This document shows positions 27,394 through 36,493 of a stretch of DNA of 64,000 nt, piece after piece. The notes below the pieces were generated by a model that saw only the letters and a program-made list of their open reading frames with translations, was not told the DNA's origin and made no database searches. How positions within the stretch are numbered: position 1 is the first letter of the stretch; every line of letters begins with the position of its first letter. A program made the position numbers and the translations under genes. Origin of the DNA: Paraglaciecola sp. 20A4 (lineage in GTDB: Bacteria > Pseudomonadota > Gammaproteobacteria > Enterobacterales > Alteromonadaceae); the NCBI RefSeq assembly GCF_011378905.1, contig NZ_WTPY01000008.1, forward strand, positions 1 through 64,000, read 5' to 3'.

Positions 27394-28491
27394 TTAATCG
27401 ACGTATTCAACGACTTCTAGGCCGTAACCTGATAAAGCGTGATATTTCTTAGGTCGACTCAGCAAGCGCATTTCTTTCACCCCAAGGCTGGCCAAAATCT
27501 GACTCCCTACCCCGACAGTACGAGAAGTACCACTCCACGCTTCCCCAACGGGTTTTTCACCGTTATCTTCCGCTTGAAATTGCGTGACTTGGGTCAACAA
27601 ATCTTCGTCTTTGCCCAGCAATACCAACACACCACCTTCGTCAGCAATACGCTTGAGTGCTTGAGGTAAGTCCATGCTGCGCTCTATGGCACGTTGTGAG
27701 CCTAGTAAATCACTTAACGTATTGTGCAAATGTACGCGGACCAAGGTGGGCTTATCAGAGTTAATTTCGCCTTTGCACAAAGCGAAGTGAACTAGATTGT
27801 CGATCGAGTCTTTATAGGTCACTAAGTCGAACTCACCATACTCAGTAGGTAGCTTGCACTTTGCTACCTGCTCGATGGTGGTTTCGTTTAAGTTACGATA
27901 TTCAATCAAATCCGCGATAGTACCGATTTTAAGATCATGCTTTTTAGCAAACTCTTTTAGTTCGGGCCCCCGGGCCATAGTGCCATCTTCGTTTAGTATC
28001 TCGACAATAACAGAAGCGGGCTCTAAACCAGCTAACCGCGGTAAATCAACACCGGCTTCTGTATGCCCAGCGCGATTCAATACACCGCCTTCTTTAGCAA
28101 TCAAGGGGAATATATGGCCAGGCTGTACAATATCATTTGCGGTGGCGTCGGTTGCAACAGCCGCCAAGATAGTACGCGCACGGTCCGCCGCAGATATTCC
28201 CGTGGTAACGCCTTCTCGGGCTTCAATAGACACGGTGAAATTAGTCGAGAACTGAGCACCGTTATTATCGACCATTAAGGGCAAATTTAAACGCTGACAA
28301 CGCTCGGCGGTCATAGGTAAACACACCAAACCTCGCGCATGGGTCACCATAAAATTGATGTCTTGGGGGGTTACGTGCTCGGCGGCCATAATTAAATCGC
28401 CTTCGTTTTCACGGTCTTCGTCATCCATCAAGATAACCATTTTTCCAAGACGAATGTCTTCAATAATTTCTGCTGTTGTGTTCATTGACAT
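27394..28491 (-). CDS. 3,4-dihydroxy-2-butanone-4-phosphate synthase with RibX domain (RibBX)
   Basis: The N-terminal half (about residues 1-200) is a complete RibB, which converts ribulose 5-phosphate to the four-carbon riboflavin precursor; [18 protein letters not shown] and [17 protein letters not shown] carry the acidic and histidine residues. The C-terminal half (about 205-365) aligns in layout with GTP cyclohydrolase II. However, it lacks the zinc-cysteine motif and ends in [19 protein letters not shown], a vestigial version. This is the RibBX variant described in proteobacteria such as Shewanella, in which the second domain does not provide cyclohydrolase activity. Automatic pipelines would call it bifunctional RibBA. 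A true ribA should be elsewhere. It follows ribE by 98 bases and ends in a strong terminator. Confidence 0.9.
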   Translation of the reverse strand: MSMNTTAEIIEDIRLGKMVILMDDEDRENEGDLIMAAEHVTPQDINFMVTHARGLVCLPMTAERCQRLNLPLMVDNNGAQFSTNFTVSIEAREGVTTGISAADRARTILAAVATDATANDIVQPGHIFPLIAKEGGVLNRAGHTEAGVDLPRLAGLEPASVIVEILNEDGTMARGPELKEFAKKHDLKIGTIADLIEYRNLNETTIEQVAKCKLPTEYGEFDLVTYKDSIDNLVHFALCKGEINSDKPTLVRVHLHNTLSDLLGSQRAIERSMDLPQALKRIADEGGVLVLLGKDEDLLTQVTQFQAEDNGEKPVGEAWSGTSRTVGVGSQILASLGVKEMRLLSRPKKYHALSGYGLEVVEYVD

Positions 28492-28589
28492 AATATTGTG
28501 ATTCTTTCTTGTTGATTCTTAGGGTTAAGCAGTTAACTGCGTATGTAATTGTGTGCTACAAACACACTACTTGTCCTTCAGCATGTTTG

Positions 28590-29255
28590 TTAACGCAAAT
28601 AGCCATTCTCCGCTAAAAACGCCATGCTGATATCTGATTTTTGTTGACCTGATTCAGCGGCTTTGTCGCCAAGCATCAAGCGTTCAAGGTAACGCGCAAC
28701 CACATCCACTTCTAAATTGATCTTGGTGCCTTTTTTGTAACCACCAATAATGGTTTCTTGCAGACTGTGAGGAATAAGCGTGATCAAGAATTTAGCGCCG
28801 TCGACTGCGTTAACGGTCAAGCTCACACCATCAACGGTTATTGAGCCTTTCTCTGCTAAATAGCGAGCTAACTCAGGAGGTGCTTGAACCCATATTTCAA
28901 CGTAACGTCCAACAGGGTTGATTGATTGTACTTCGCCCACTCCATCAACGTGACCGCTGACGATATGCCCGCCAAAACGAGATGTCGGTAACATGGCTTT
29001 TTCCAAATTGACTTTACTGCCTGCTTTATAGCTGGCAAAACCGCTGCGCTTAATGGTCTCGTGAGATACATCCGCACTGAACCCGCTGGGGCTCATATCT
29101 ACCACGGTCAAACATACACCGTTGTTGGAAATACTGTCGCCTAACACCACATCAGACATATCCAGTTTATTCACCCGAATACTGAGGCGAATATCATCGC
29201 CGGTTGGCGTTAAGGATTCAATGTGCCCAACATCTTCTATTATTCCGGTAAACAT
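28590..29255 (-). CDS. ribE: Riboflavin synthase (alpha subunit)
   Basis: Dismutates two lumazine molecules to riboflavin. It starts with the hallmark MFTGIIEDVGHIESL and has two tandem lumazine-binding barrels (about 1-95 and 97-195), the second with VDGVGEV and GSITVDGVSLTVN. At 221 residues it is normal. It lies 90 bases after ribD and 98 before ribBX in the riboflavin operon. No FMN riboswitch pattern is evident in either gap. Confidence 0.95.
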   Translation of the reverse strand: MFTGIIEDVGHIESLTPTGDDIRLSIRVNKLDMSDVVLGDSISNNGVCLTVVDMSPSGFSADVSHETIKRSGFASYKAGSKVNLEKAMLPTSRFGGHIVSGHVDGVGEVQSINPVGRYVEIWVQAPPELARYLAEKGSITVDGVSLTVNAVDGAKFLITLIPHSLQETIIGGYKKGTKINLEVDVVARYLERLMLGDKAAESGQQKSDISMAFLAENGYLR

Positions 29256-29345
29256 ATTGTTTTTTCACTTATCTTAAATGTGCTACTTAACGTAAACATA
29301 CCGATCATTCTAGCTAAACGCAGTCTCGTCGGTATGGGTGCAAAT

Positions 29346-30464
29346 TTATTTGAAGTACGCCGTCAGCTTTAAATCAGGCCCCACTTGACGAACATCTTGC
29401 CATTGTAATGCAAAAGCTTGCTGCATTTGGGTTAATTCGTCCACCGCAAATAAATCACGGCCTTTATCCCCTAATAATTTGGGCGCTTGGTACAAAATCA
29501 ATTCATCGATTAATTTATTCTGCAATAACGCCCCTGCTAGCTTGGCACCGGCCTCTACCCAAATATGGTTAAAACCACGCTGACCAAGGTGTTGCATCAC
29601 ATTATGTAAGTCGAGCTGAGCTCCATTTGATAGCGCCTGATATTGCTCCACATGGGCAGGAAACACACCCCTATTTGGCTGGCTATTTATAATCACAATG
29701 GGAGACGATAAGCTAAATAAATGTAAATCAGGGTGCATTTGATTGCGCCCGTCCAGCAAAATGCGGGTGGGCTGGCGAAGTTCGTCTGCTGAAATGTCCT
29801 TGCTGGCATAACCCAACTCGCTGTGACGTACATTTAACGAAGGATTATCCGCTAACACTGTGCCCGAGCCTGACAGAATAGCGCAGCTCTTAGCGCGATG
29901 TCGCTGCACGTCTTGGCGCGCCAACGGACCTGTTATCCATTGGCTTAGGCCATTATTAAGGGCGGTTTTTCCGTCCAGGCTGGATGCCAATTTAACAGTA
30001 ATGTAGGGTTGCCCTGTTTGCATGCGCTTAATAAAGCCACGGTTAAGCGCTATAGCTGCGCTTTCAAGCAAACCACTGCTAACATCAACACCAGCGTCGC
30101 TTAACGTTTTAAGGCCACTACCTGCCACCAATGGATTCGGGTCAACCATGGCCGCAACAACACGTTTAATGCCGGCTTTTAATAATGCTTGGGAACAGGG
30201 ACCTGTGCGGCCGTGATGATTACAAGGCTCTAACGTGACATACGCTGTAGCACCTTGTGACTTGTCGCCCGCTTGGGCAAGCGCATGAATTTCAGCATGC
30301 GGCGTTCCAGCTTTTTGATGCCAACCTTGGCCAATAATGTCGCCTTCAGGGCGGGTAATAACACACCCCACATTAGGGTTTGGCGACGTCGTATATTGGC
30401 CTTTTTCAGCCAAGCGTATGGCCAAAGCCATCATTTTCGCGTCATGGGCAGAGAACTGATTCAC
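29346..30464 (-). CDS. ribD: Bifunctional diaminohydroxyphosphoribosylaminopyrimidine deaminase / reductase
   Basis: Carries out the deamination and reduction steps of riboflavin synthesis. The N-terminal deaminase (about 1-145) has the zinc motifs PHAEIHAL and LEPCNHHGRTGPC. The C-terminal reductase (about 146-370) has VKLASSLDGKTAL and ARILLDGRNQM-type segments (TRILLDGRN). I take the GTG at 30464, preceded by AAAAGG at good distance, giving 372 residues. An in-frame TTG at 30485 would add seven residues and has no better ribosome site. It follows nrdR by about 50 bases, the common nrdR-ribD order. Confidence 0.95.
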   Translation of the reverse strand: MNQFSAHDAKMMALAIRLAEKGQYTTSPNPNVGCVITRPEGDIIGQGWHQKAGTPHAEIHALAQAGDKSQGATAYVTLEPCNHHGRTGPCSQALLKAGIKRVVAAMVDPNPLVAGSGLKTLSDAGVDVSSGLLESAAIALNRGFIKRMQTGQPYITVKLASSLDGKTALNNGLSQWITGPLARQDVQRHRAKSCAILSGSGTVLADNPSLNVRHSELGYASKDISADELRQPTRILLDGRNQMHPDLHLFSLSSPIVIINSQPNRGVFPAHVEQYQALSNGAQLDLHNVMQHLGQRGFNHIWVEAGAKLAGALLQNKLIDELILYQAPKLLGDKGRDLFAVDELTQMQQAFALQWQDVRQVGPDLKLTAYFK

Positions 30465-30515
30465 GCTAAAACCTTTTAAATTCAATCTACTAAAAGTGAA
30501 TACTCACGTAGCGAG

Positions 30516-30965
30516 TTAGTCACCTAATCGGGCAATTTCTTCGCCGAACTCACGGATATCTTCGAACGAGCGATACACAGAGGCAAAGCGCACGTAAGCC
30601 ACTTTATCTAGCTCTTTCAGTGCGTCCATAATCAAGTTACCAAGATACTCGCTGGTAATTTCACGCTCGCCCGTGGCACGCATAGATGACTTAAGCCGAC
30701 TAATGCATTGCTCCACTTGCTCGGTGCTAACCGGACGTTTTTCAAGGGCGCGTTGTAGGCCAGCCCGCAGTTTGTCTTCGTTAAATGGCTCACGCGAACC
30801 ATCACGCTTGACCACACGAGGCATCACCAACTCAGCCATTTCAAAGGTCGTAAAACGCTCTTTACATATAGTACATTCACGACGACGGCGCACTTGATGC
30901 CCGTCGGCGACTAAGCGAGAGTCAATCACCTTGGTTTCTTGGACAGAACAGAAGGGACAAAACAT
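30516..30965 (-). CDS. nrdR: Transcriptional repressor NrdR
   Basis: Represses ribonucleotide reductase genes according to ATP/dATP levels. The N-terminal zinc ribbon has Cys3/Cys6 (MFCPFC) and Cys31/Cys34 ([11 protein letters not shown]), with the DNA-contacting RRRRE between. An ATP-cone follows (about 49-140, [18 protein letters not shown]). The length of 149 is standard. It heads the nrdR-ribD-ribE-ribBX series. Confidence 0.97.
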   Translation of the reverse strand: MFCPFCSVQETKVIDSRLVADGHQVRRRRECTICKERFTTFEMAELVMPRVVKRDGSREPFNEDKLRAGLQRALEKRPVSTEQVEQCISRLKSSMRATGEREITSEYLGNLIMDALKELDKVAYVRFASVYRSFEDIREFGEEIARLGD

Positions 30966-31089
30966 AACGTTCTCTTGTACGGTAAATTTCCCCGTAAACT
31001 AACAAAAAAACGCTTAAGTTGATAGGTTTAGGCGCAGTAAAAACAGGCTAAAGGTAAATCATCCTAGGGCAGCCTTGAGCTAAACAACC

Positions 31090-31869
31090 TTAATAAATTA
31101 CGCTAAATCCGGTATTGTTACTCACAATGCAGTTTGCTCCCATTTTCTTCAGTACGATGCAACCCTGTTTAGCTTGTTGCTGTGAGGAATAATAGCCCGC
31201 CTTGATGCGATAAAATGTTACGCCGGATAACTCTACTTCTTGATAAATTGCCTGCATATCATCTAGCTCAGGTGAATAGGTCTTCTGCAATGTGCGCCAA
31301 GATTGTTTTATCTTACTCTTATCCGTCACAGCAGTAAGTTGAAGGGTGTACTGGCCCATCGCCGGGGTAACCGTGGGTTTCACCACGTTAGTATCTACCG
31401 CCGTAGTTACAACAGTCGGATTATCAATTTCGTCAACGTCAGTTTCAAATGTTGCATCGGTCATAGCATCGACCGTAAGCATTTTATTAGCAACTCCGTT
31501 CTTTGCTATCGCCATGTTAAGATCATCGGCATTAGATTCTACATTGTCCTCAGCAGCTAATGATATCTGTGATTCAGTGTCAGTCGTGGCGACATTTTGA
31601 GCTTCTTGCATTTCTGCAGCTTCAGCAATTTGGGTTAATTGTGAAATAAGGGCTTTTAACTCCGGTTCGAGTGCAGCAAGCCTTTGCAGACTCGGTTTCA
31701 TCTGTTCAAACTCCGCCATTTTTGCGTGAAATTCTTCTGCGCTTAGGCCGCTTGGTGCCTCTGCGACCTTGGGTTGACTATGCGTAGCGCACCCACCTAG
31801 CAATAATATGCAAATACCGCCTAACAATATATTTTTTGCATTAAAACCAATTAACTTAATTATTTTCAT
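31090..31869 (-). CDS. SPOR-like domain lipoprotein, last gene of the usher-like cluster
   Basis: A 259-residue lipoprotein with lipobox LLGGC (Cys27). A helical segment at about residues 45-85 contains MKPSLQRLAALEPELK; its KPxLQRL core recurs in the FlgO-family lipoprotein at 37317-38402. An acidic, low-complexity linker (about 90-170) leads to a C-terminal SPOR-like domain (about 172-259; YTLQLTAV, FYRIKAGYYS). That domain contains a C-x9-C pair (GCIVLKKMGANC). SPOR domains bind denuded peptidoglycan, so the protein may tie the outer-membrane assembly to the wall; this is inference. It starts 21 bases after the usher-like gene. No named family beyond SPOR is recognised. Confidence 0.72.
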   Translation of the reverse strand: MKIIKLIGFNAKNILLGGICILLLGGCATHSQPKVAEAPSGLSAEEFHAKMAEFEQMKPSLQRLAALEPELKALISQLTQIAEAAEMQEAQNVATTDTESQISLAAEDNVESNADDLNMAIAKNGVANKMLTVDAMTDATFETDVDEIDNPTVVTTAVDTNVVKPTVTPAMGQYTLQLTAVTDKSKIKQSWRTLQKTYSPELDDMQAIYQEVELSGVTFYRIKAGYYSSQQQAKQGCIVLKKMGANCIVSNNTGFSVIY

Positions 31870-31890
31870 TTTTGGTGTCTCTTAAAAAGC

Positions 31891-34800
31891 TTAAATATCA
31901 AACGTAAACGGCGCAACATTGCATGAAATATTCTTGGCAGCAAATCGTGCACAAACGGCATTGGCGTGGGCTTGCTTAGGATAAAAAGCAACATTTAGTG
32001 TGTATTTTTCATCACCCTCAGGTTTGTAATAAAATGGTTTAGGGTCAACGACATACACACCTTTTTTAATCAGTATCTGCCAAAATGCTTTAAGTATTTT
32101 AAGTGAATTAAACTCACCAATAGACACCACATACCCCTCTGCGGCTTCACGTTCTTGCAAGGTAAAATCAGCACCATTAACAATTTCACCCGCGCTAGCC
32201 AAGCTGACTTCGACGGCTTTACCCGCACGCAAATTCTTTTTGTCTAAATAGCTACCGTCAATACGCATTTTATAATCATCAGGCAATAAGTCGGTAAATA
32301 AATAATATCCATCAAATTCTGTCACCGTACTTTTTACTTCATTACCTTTGCTATCGAACAAGCGTATAGGCGCATAGGTGGCAACCTCTTCATCACCACT
32401 GGCATTGCTAACGTAAACAACGCCCTCTAACTCGCCTGACTGCACCACAGGAAAGTCCAGCACATCGAGGTGCCCAGCTCTAGGCGTAACCGATACGCCT
32501 GGAATCGCATTAACTAAGAAGGGATCTTCAAGGCTTCGCCTATCTAACACGATATCGGTTCGCACGTTATTGGTCATACTGCTAAGCATAGCGACACCTG
32601 TTTCGTCAGTAGTGCCATGTCGATAATTTTGCAGTGCTTTTATTTTCGCGTTCTCGATTAACGGTTCATCGGTATCAAACTGACCATTTAAGTTTAAATC
32701 TTCAAACACCCTCACCGCCATAGCGCCACTGCTTGCCATTGAACTGCGGTTCATAAAGAATTGCTCGCCAAGAGGGTCGTAACCGAAACTGAAGCGCATG
32801 TTTAAGCCAATCGACCAATCACCGTCTTTGTCATATTCAGTGTCGGCAGTGAAGTAAAACAAGTTATGCTGCCAGTTTAAGCCTAACTTTGCTCGGTAAT
32901 CATCAAGCTGCGGATAGTAGATAATTTCAAGTTGGCTTTGCAGCTCAGTCGTCAACGGCATGTATAGTTCTGTGCTGACTTGCTCTAACTGAGACGTAGG
33001 TTTAACAGAATAAATTGCATTTAAGCGCGTAAAAACGCGGCCAAAGCTTTTTTGTAACCTCAAAGTACCGCTAAATACCTCGTCTGTAAGTCCCTCATCT
33101 TCGGTCTTAAGCCAATTCAGTTCATGAGACACATAAAGTAAGCGACTATTAATAGATAACTGATTAGAAAATAAATCGCTGCTTAAACCATCTTCGAGCG
33201 TGGTATGACGCCATTCATTTTGGTAGTTCACCCCAAAACTATTCGCTTTGTACAGCTCACCTGACATATTTAAAGCGAATTGCTGATATAACTGGGTATC
33301 ATCTAAGTTGGTTTGTTCATCATGTATTTGCTTGTCTGTGAATAACACACTTCGTTCGTCCATGTAATAATCAGCGCTTAACGCAGTATCACCGATGCGA
33401 GTACGAGCGCCAAATTCAGCTTGAGTTTGTTGGTCTTGATTAATTTGCACGATGCCGTCGAGTAACACCCGATCAAACAGAGCTAAATTGGTGCCTAAAG
33501 AGAAGTATTGCTGATCTTCTCCTTCGTCTGCTAATAATGAAGACACACCGGCATTTAAGGAAAACCAATCGGTAATACCACGGTTATACACGCCCGAGAA
33601 TAAGATGCCGGGGTCTTGTGCTGTGCTAACAGTAGAAATCCCAAACAGTGACTCCCCAACATCAGCAATTGAAAAGCGATATTGCCCCTCGCCTTGCTCT
33701 ACCGAGTTAGTGGTAATAAAATATTGCTCAGTTTTACTTTCGATTTGCCCTTGCGGGCCGTACATAATTAATTCGAACTGGTTATCACCAAATAGTAGAT
33801 CAACATCGTTAAACTCATAACGGCCGTTTTGTAGGCTCATTTGTTGATCAACTAATATGCCATTACGGTATAACTCAACGTCCCACCCCAATTGGATATC
33901 ACCAGTTAAGTTAATAGTTTTATTGTCATTAATTTGCGCGAGCTTGCTATTTGTCAAACTAAAGCCACGACTTTGAGAAGCGGTAGCGCCTATACCGACA
34001 TTTACAGGGGTGATATCACCAAATTGCACTTGGGTGGCATTTAGCGGACCGAGTAAATCCCCATCCAATGATTCCTTTGACAACGTTAAGCGTAGATCGC
34101 TGAGTTCGTCACTATCGCTGCCTGCGACAAAAAATTGACTGTTTAAGTATGCAAAATCATGACTACCTAAAACAGAGTATCGAGCGCTGTCCCGATCGGG
34201 AGCAATGGTAGTGGCTAGTTGCACATCAATTAACGGGGCGGTTATCGCTTGGTAATTTGATTCCAGCATAGGTAGCACAGCTTCACCTCGACCTGAGCTT
34301 TGATTCACGCGGCGGCTCTGGCGCGCTAGACGCTGTTCAATAGGTAACTTGGTATCTGAATCGATGAATAACTCTAAATTGGCAAAATCGAACTTAAATT
34401 CTAAGCCCATCCACTGGCTTATTGCAGCTGCTTCAACATAGATATCGCCATCATCGGTTAGGGTGTAATCTTGGCTACTAAGCTTATACTCTTGTCCATT
34501 TACTACGACTAAAATAGGTTTGCCTTGAGCTGAAGGCAGTTGTAAATCAAAGGTTTTGTCTTCGCGAATAAACCAACCTGACGCCCCTCCACTTTGGTCC
34601 GCGCTGTTTTCGGGCTCGACAAACTGAATAGCAAAATCAAGTGTCTCGAATAAGGTCATCAGGCTAACGTATGCTTGCTTGGCGCTTTTAATCGCGTACA
34701 CATCAGCCAAATAAAGCTTACCAATGTTCAGCGACAGAAATAGCTCTTCACCTGGAGCAAAGCGCGACGACACAGCGCTCTTGTCCACTGTATTAAGTGC

Positions 34801-34977
34801 ATTTGATTTGATTGGCTGCTGGTATTTTTTGTTTACGTCTTTGAGTAAAGCAATCAGCTTTTTATTCGACAGCGCCGAAGATAAGTTAGTCTTGCTCGTT
34901 GCTGAGGTTGTTTGGCTCAGTAGCGTAATCGCAATATAGGTAGATAAAACGCTAATAGCAGAGAAAGTACGTGGCAT
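31891..34977 (-). CDS. Usher-like outer-membrane beta-barrel protein
   Basis: A 1028-residue exported protein (signal peptide about 1-26) that I read as a divergent fimbrial usher. The N-terminal region (about 60-230), ending LPIEQRLARQSRR, resembles the periplasmic part of non-classical ushers. The middle (about 245-750) is rich in alternating beta strands with usher-like phrases such as WDVELYRNGILVD, YEFNDVDLLFGDNQFELIMYGPQG and GITDWFSLNAGVS. Next come Ig/carboxypeptidase-regulatory-like domains (about 755-940; VRVFEDLNLNGQFDTDEP, FDGYYLFTDLLPDDYKM). The last 80 residues form a SPOR-like module with a C-x9-C pair as in the next gene. It would export chaperone-bound subunits. A 30-base hairpin separates it from the chaperone gene. 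Classical PapC/FimD identity is low by eye, so the usher call is fairly but not fully secure. Confidence 0.75.
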   Translation of the reverse strand: MPRTFSAISVLSTYIAITLLSQTTSATSKTNLSSALSNKKLIALLKDVNKKYQQPIKSNALNTVDKSAVSSRFAPGEELFLSLNIGKLYLADVYAIKSAKQAYVSLMTLFETLDFAIQFVEPENSADQSGGASGWFIREDKTFDLQLPSAQGKPILVVVNGQEYKLSSQDYTLTDDGDIYVEAAAISQWMGLEFKFDFANLELFIDSDTKLPIEQRLARQSRRVNQSSGRGEAVLPMLESNYQAITAPLIDVQLATTIAPDRDSARYSVLGSHDFAYLNSQFFVAGSDSDELSDLRLTLSKESLDGDLLGPLNATQVQFGDITPVNVGIGATASQSRGFSLTNSKLAQINDNKTINLTGDIQLGWDVELYRNGILVDQQMSLQNGRYEFNDVDLLFGDNQFELIMYGPQGQIESKTEQYFITTNSVEQGEGQYRFSIADVGESLFGISTVSTAQDPGILFSGVYNRGITDWFSLNAGVSSLLADEGEDQQYFSLGTNLALFDRVLLDGIVQINQDQQTQAEFGARTRIGDTALSADYYMDERSVLFTDKQIHDEQTNLDDTQLYQQFALNMSGELYKANSFGVNYQNEWRHTTLEDGLSSDLFSNQLSINSRLLYVSHELNWLKTEDEGLTDEVFSGTLRLQKSFGRVFTRLNAIYSVKPTSQLEQVSTELYMPLTTELQSQLEIIYYPQLDDYRAKLGLNWQHNLFYFTADTEYDKDGDWSIGLNMRFSFGYDPLGEQFFMNRSSMASSGAMAVRVFEDLNLNGQFDTDEPLIENAKIKALQNYRHGTTDETGVAMLSSMTNNVRTDIVLDRRSLEDPFLVNAIPGVSVTPRAGHLDVLDFPVVQSGELEGVVYVSNASGDEEVATYAPIRLFDSKGNEVKSTVTEFDGYYLFTDLLPDDYKMRIDGSYLDKKNLRAGKAVEVSLASAGEIVNGADFTLQEREAAEGYVVSIGEFNSLKILKAFWQILIKKGVYVVDPKPFYYKPEGDEKYTLNVAFYPKQAHANAVCARFAAKNISCNVAPFTFDI

Positions 34978-35019
34978 AAAGTTCCATTTCTAATTAACAG
35001 CAAATGGACTGCAAACAAC

Positions 35020-35049
35020 GCGCCAAGTTATTCGTCGAATAATTGGCGC
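35020..35049 (-). promoter_or_regulatory. Intercistronic hairpin between chaperone and usher genes
   Basis: GCGCCAA-g-TTATTCG (35020-35034) and CGAATAATTGGCGC (35036-35049) pair over 14 bp with one bulged base. No T-run follows on the minus strand, so it looks like an mRNA-stability or attenuation element rather than a terminator. Confidence 0.65.
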
Positions 35050-35102
35050 TTGATAAAATATTTCCTATCGAAAAAGTAGGAGGTAAAGCGGGAGATGAAC
35101 TA

Positions 35103-35951
35103 TCAATGTAAGGTAAGAGTTGAGATGCTCTCTTTGGAGACATTGAACTGCTGCGTAGCAAAGGTCTTACCGCGGTATTCAGTTTCCCCTTCATAGACTA
35201 CAGTTAATACGCCATCTGATAACATAAATGGACTATTGAGCCATACCAAATCCACCTCAGAGCGCTGAGTCTCAGCATAAATGCTATGGGAGTTAACTCG
35301 AGCAATCATAGATTTCTGTCCATTATTACTGTTTGACCAGTACGCAAGCACATTGCCAAAGGTTGATTTTCCACCACTCTTATTCAGTACAACAGAAATT
35401 TTTCCTCGATGGCTTTCAGGGGAGTATTCAAACGAGTATTCAGAGATGTTGACGGCGCTAGTTTCTTTGCCTTCACGAATCATAACTGGCATTGAATAAC
35501 TCATACGAACATTCAATGATAGCGACATTGCATTGTTCGTATCCTCTTGTCTTTTCGGGTTCGGTAAAGCTTTAAACAACAAATGAGAGCGATACTCACC
35601 GTTCTCTAAGTCTTTTGGCTTTCTTACAGCTATTTTAACGATTTGTTTTTCGCCTGGTTTTAGGCTCACTTGTTTTGGACTAAACCTAAGCATATCACTA
35701 GCAACTGGAAACTGGCTCAATTCTTCAGCAGTTAAATCTGCATATCCCCCTGAGGTCAGAGCTTTTTTTTGTTCCCAACCCAGTCGATAAGTCATAGTTT
35801 TGCTCCCTGAGTTGATCAACACTATCTGTTTAGATCTAGCTCTTTCATCAAACACAACTCTGGTGGGTGAAATCATTAAATCTGCCTGCACATGAGAAAT
35901 AAACAGCATACACAGAATTAACCCAAATATTAGTGAACGTAAACTTATCAT
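35103..35951 (-). CDS. PapD-like periplasmic pilus chaperone
   Basis: A 282-residue exported protein (signal peptide about 1-23, ending HVQA) with the two-Ig-domain outline of pilus chaperones. The N-terminal domain (about 24-145) has LMISPTRVVFDERARSKQIVLIN, then MLRFSPKQVSLKPGEKQIVKI, equivalent to the PapD strand region that precedes the subunit-capping edge strand. A second domain (about 150-270) follows. It is expected to fold and cap the DUF4402 subunits in the periplasm before delivery to the usher-like protein. The gene starts 29 bases after the small DUF4402 gene and is followed by a hairpin. The sequence is nearer to the alternate/archaic chaperone groups than to PapD/FimC, a judgement by eye. 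Confidence 0.8.
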   Translation of the reverse strand: MISLRSLIFGLILCMLFISHVQADLMISPTRVVFDERARSKQIVLINSGSKTMTYRLGWEQKKALTSGGYADLTAEELSQFPVASDMLRFSPKQVSLKPGEKQIVKIAVRKPKDLENGEYRSHLLFKALPNPKRQEDTNNAMSLSLNVRMSYSMPVMIREGKETSAVNISEYSFEYSPESHRGKISVVLNKSGGKSTFGNVLAYWSNSNNGQKSMIARVNSHSIYAETQRSEVDLVWLNSPFMLSDGVLTVVYEGETEYRGKTFATQQFNVSKESISTLTLH

Positions 35952-35980
35952 GTTTTCCCTCGTGCATTTTGTGCTAAAAA

Positions 35981-36442
35981 TTAATAATTAATGGTAAAAA
36001 TCAGCGGTAAATCGTATTTCGTGTCTAGATATCGACCTCCATTACCCGATGATTCAATTGTGGCTCCAACTAACAGATCTGCCTCACCATTTGAATCTGT
36101 AATCACTGAATCTGGTAGCTCAATGTTAGTCAAAGTGAATCGCTCTGTTTCACCCACAAAGACCGTCGATTGTTGTGGTAAGGCGGCATTTATAAAGAGA
36201 CGGGTATGGGCAGGGAACTCTACTAACTTGAACTCGCCTGGTTGACCTGGCTGAATTACGTGAATGTGGTTAGTCGAGTACGTACGGTAATTAGTGGAGA
36301 TAGTTAACTGACTGACCGAGGAGTTATTCGGAATAGCAAAAGTACCAAAAGAAAGCGCTACGTTAACTTCCATCGCTGCATGAGTCTTAGACGCTCCCCA
36401 AAAATAAAATATCATGGAAAAAACAAGTACGGTAAATTTCAT
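35981..36442 (-). CDS. Small DUF4402-like subunit protein
   Basis: A 153-residue exported protein (signal peptide about 1-22, ending THAA). The C-terminal pattern GGRYLDTKYDLPLIFTINY matches the DUF4402 ending in which a beta strand closes with a tyrosine, and a beta-rich body precedes it. DUF4402 proteins occur as candidate structural subunits near divergent pilus chaperones. It is a second, shorter paralogue next to the larger DUF4402 gene and may be a minor or tip subunit; this is inference. It starts about 50 bases after the larger gene, with a hairpin between them, and its ribosome-binding site is weak. Both point to lower expression than its neighbour. Confidence 0.75.
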   Translation of the reverse strand: MKFTVLVFSMIFYFWGASKTHAAMEVNVALSFGTFAIPNNSSVSQLTISTNYRTYSTNHIHVIQPGQPGEFKLVEFPAHTRLFINAALPQQSTVFVGETERFTLTNIELPDSVITDSNGEADLLVGATIESSGNGGRYLDTKYDLPLIFTINY

Positions 36443-36453
36443 ACAAAAGGATA

Positions 36454-36480
36454 ATAGGTGTGCGAAACTAACACACCTAT
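36454..36480 (-). promoter_or_regulatory. Intercistronic hairpin between the two DUF4402 genes
   Basis: ATAGGTGTG (36454-36462) pairs perfectly with CACACCTAT (36472-36480) around a 9-base loop. A short pyrimidine-rich stretch follows on the minus strand but not a clean T-run. It could be a partial terminator or a 3'-end stabiliser that raises the ratio of the first subunit to later products. Confidence 0.65.
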
Positions 36481-36493
36481 ATACTCAGTTAAG

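Noticed and set aside
27370-29345. FMN riboswitch near the riboflavin genes
   Set aside because: The gaps before ribBX and ribE are only about 100 bases and show none of the conserved RFN helices or loop sequences by eye.
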